From NCBI GenBank assembly GCA_958348225.1, contig CATVYG010000029.1, forward strand, positions 1 through 30,404: 30,404 nucleotides of DNA, read 5' to 3'. This document shows positions 30,136 through 30,404 of this stretch, piece after piece; position 1 is the stretch's first letter; each line of letters begins with the position of its first letter. This DNA is from an uncultured Collinsella sp. GTDB taxonomy: Bacteria; Actinomycetota; Coriobacteriia; Coriobacteriales; Coriobacteriaceae. The position numbers were made by a program, and so were the translations under genes. The notes under the pieces are model-generated. The model worked only from the letters and a program-made list of their open reading frames with translations, was not told the DNA's origin and did not search any database.

Positions 30136-30404
30136 AGGTTAGTGTGGTTTCCTTTCTTCGAAACGGGTCTGGAACAACCGACGGGGCGCTTCTGGCAAAC
30201 CGACCGCCGGGAACGTACAACAATGCATCGCAGAGTCGATGCAATAACCACAGTATGATACCCATTTGCACAACAACAGACCACCCATGCATCAAAGCCC
30301 CATCTGAACTGGTCCATCCCGCCGGTCTGGGGCCATCGGGGGCCGGGCCGGGTTAAGTTTGCTGCTCTACAGTCCTGCGCAAGACGGAAAGCACATTAAG
30401 TGCT
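30136..30404. other. Leader of rnj and window edge, no gene
   Basis: No credible frame. A small hairpin TGCATCG-CAGAGT-CGATGCA (30224-30243) lies in the probable rnj leader. At the very end AGCAC-ATTAA-GTGCT (30390-30404) is an inverted repeat that may be part of a larger structure cut by the window edge, possibly the terminator of an upstream minus-strand gene. A candidate -10 TATCAT is seen on the minus strand near 30257-30262, without a good -35. Confidence 0.4.

Overview
The window reads as chromosomal DNA of a high-GC, Gram-positive actinobacterium of the class Coriobacteriia, most like Collinsella. This rests on protein character and gene order, not on a database search. The gene order mixes two well-known neighbourhoods: pgsA2-garA-merR as in mycobacteria (Rv1822/Rv1827/Rv1828), and rnj-ftsK-rodZ-...-pgsA-cinA-recA-recX-rny-spoVS-miaB-miaA-hflX-lexA, which resembles both Bacillus subtilis (ymfA to lexA) and Mycobacterium tuberculosis (Rv2752c to Rv2718c).

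Left part (1-9153), mostly plus strand. Positions 1-372 hold no convincing gene and end in the 3' part of a tRNA-Pro(GGG) with its own terminator, which looks like an attachment-site scar of an integrated element lying to the left. Then come a CDP-alcohol phosphatidyltransferase, a GarA-like FHA protein, a MerR regulator, apt, and a secreted coiled-coil NlpC/P60 hydrolase. A DegV lipid-binding protein faces a DUF1836 regulator tail to tail; a near-identical 15-base motif lies upstream of both. trxB diverges from an MGDG-synthase-type glycosyltransferase. The gene-free stretch 8760-9153 holds three large hairpins, two of them inverted copies of one palindromic element.

Middle (9154-12058), the SOS locus. 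lexA diverges from a small membrane LysM protein (YneA/Rv2719c position), which is followed by nrdR and dut. The shared intergenic region carries three LexA-box-like sequences. lexA overlaps a DUF1624 membrane protein gene by one base, so this protein may be SOS-controlled.

Right part (12043-30135), entirely minus strand. Reading in transcription order: rnj, ftsK, rodZ, yajQ, rimO, pgsA, a CinA C-terminal-domain amidase, then recA-recX with a perfect LexA box placed between -35 and -10, then rny, a GHKL ATPase of unknown function, spoVS, miaB, miaA and hflX. Many neighbours are 0-11 bases apart or overlap by one base, so three main transcription units are likely: rnj to cinA, recA-recX, and rny to hflX. 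The themes are RNA decay (RNase J, RNase Y), tRNA and ribosome modification, DNA repair and chromosome partition, and membrane lipid synthesis.

Most genes are ordinary core genes. The most notable unexplained items are the twin palindromic elements at 8.8-9.1 kb, the DegV/DUF1836 shared operator, the hairpin enclosing the nrdR start codon, and the GHKL ATPase occupying the place of ymdB between rny and spoVS.
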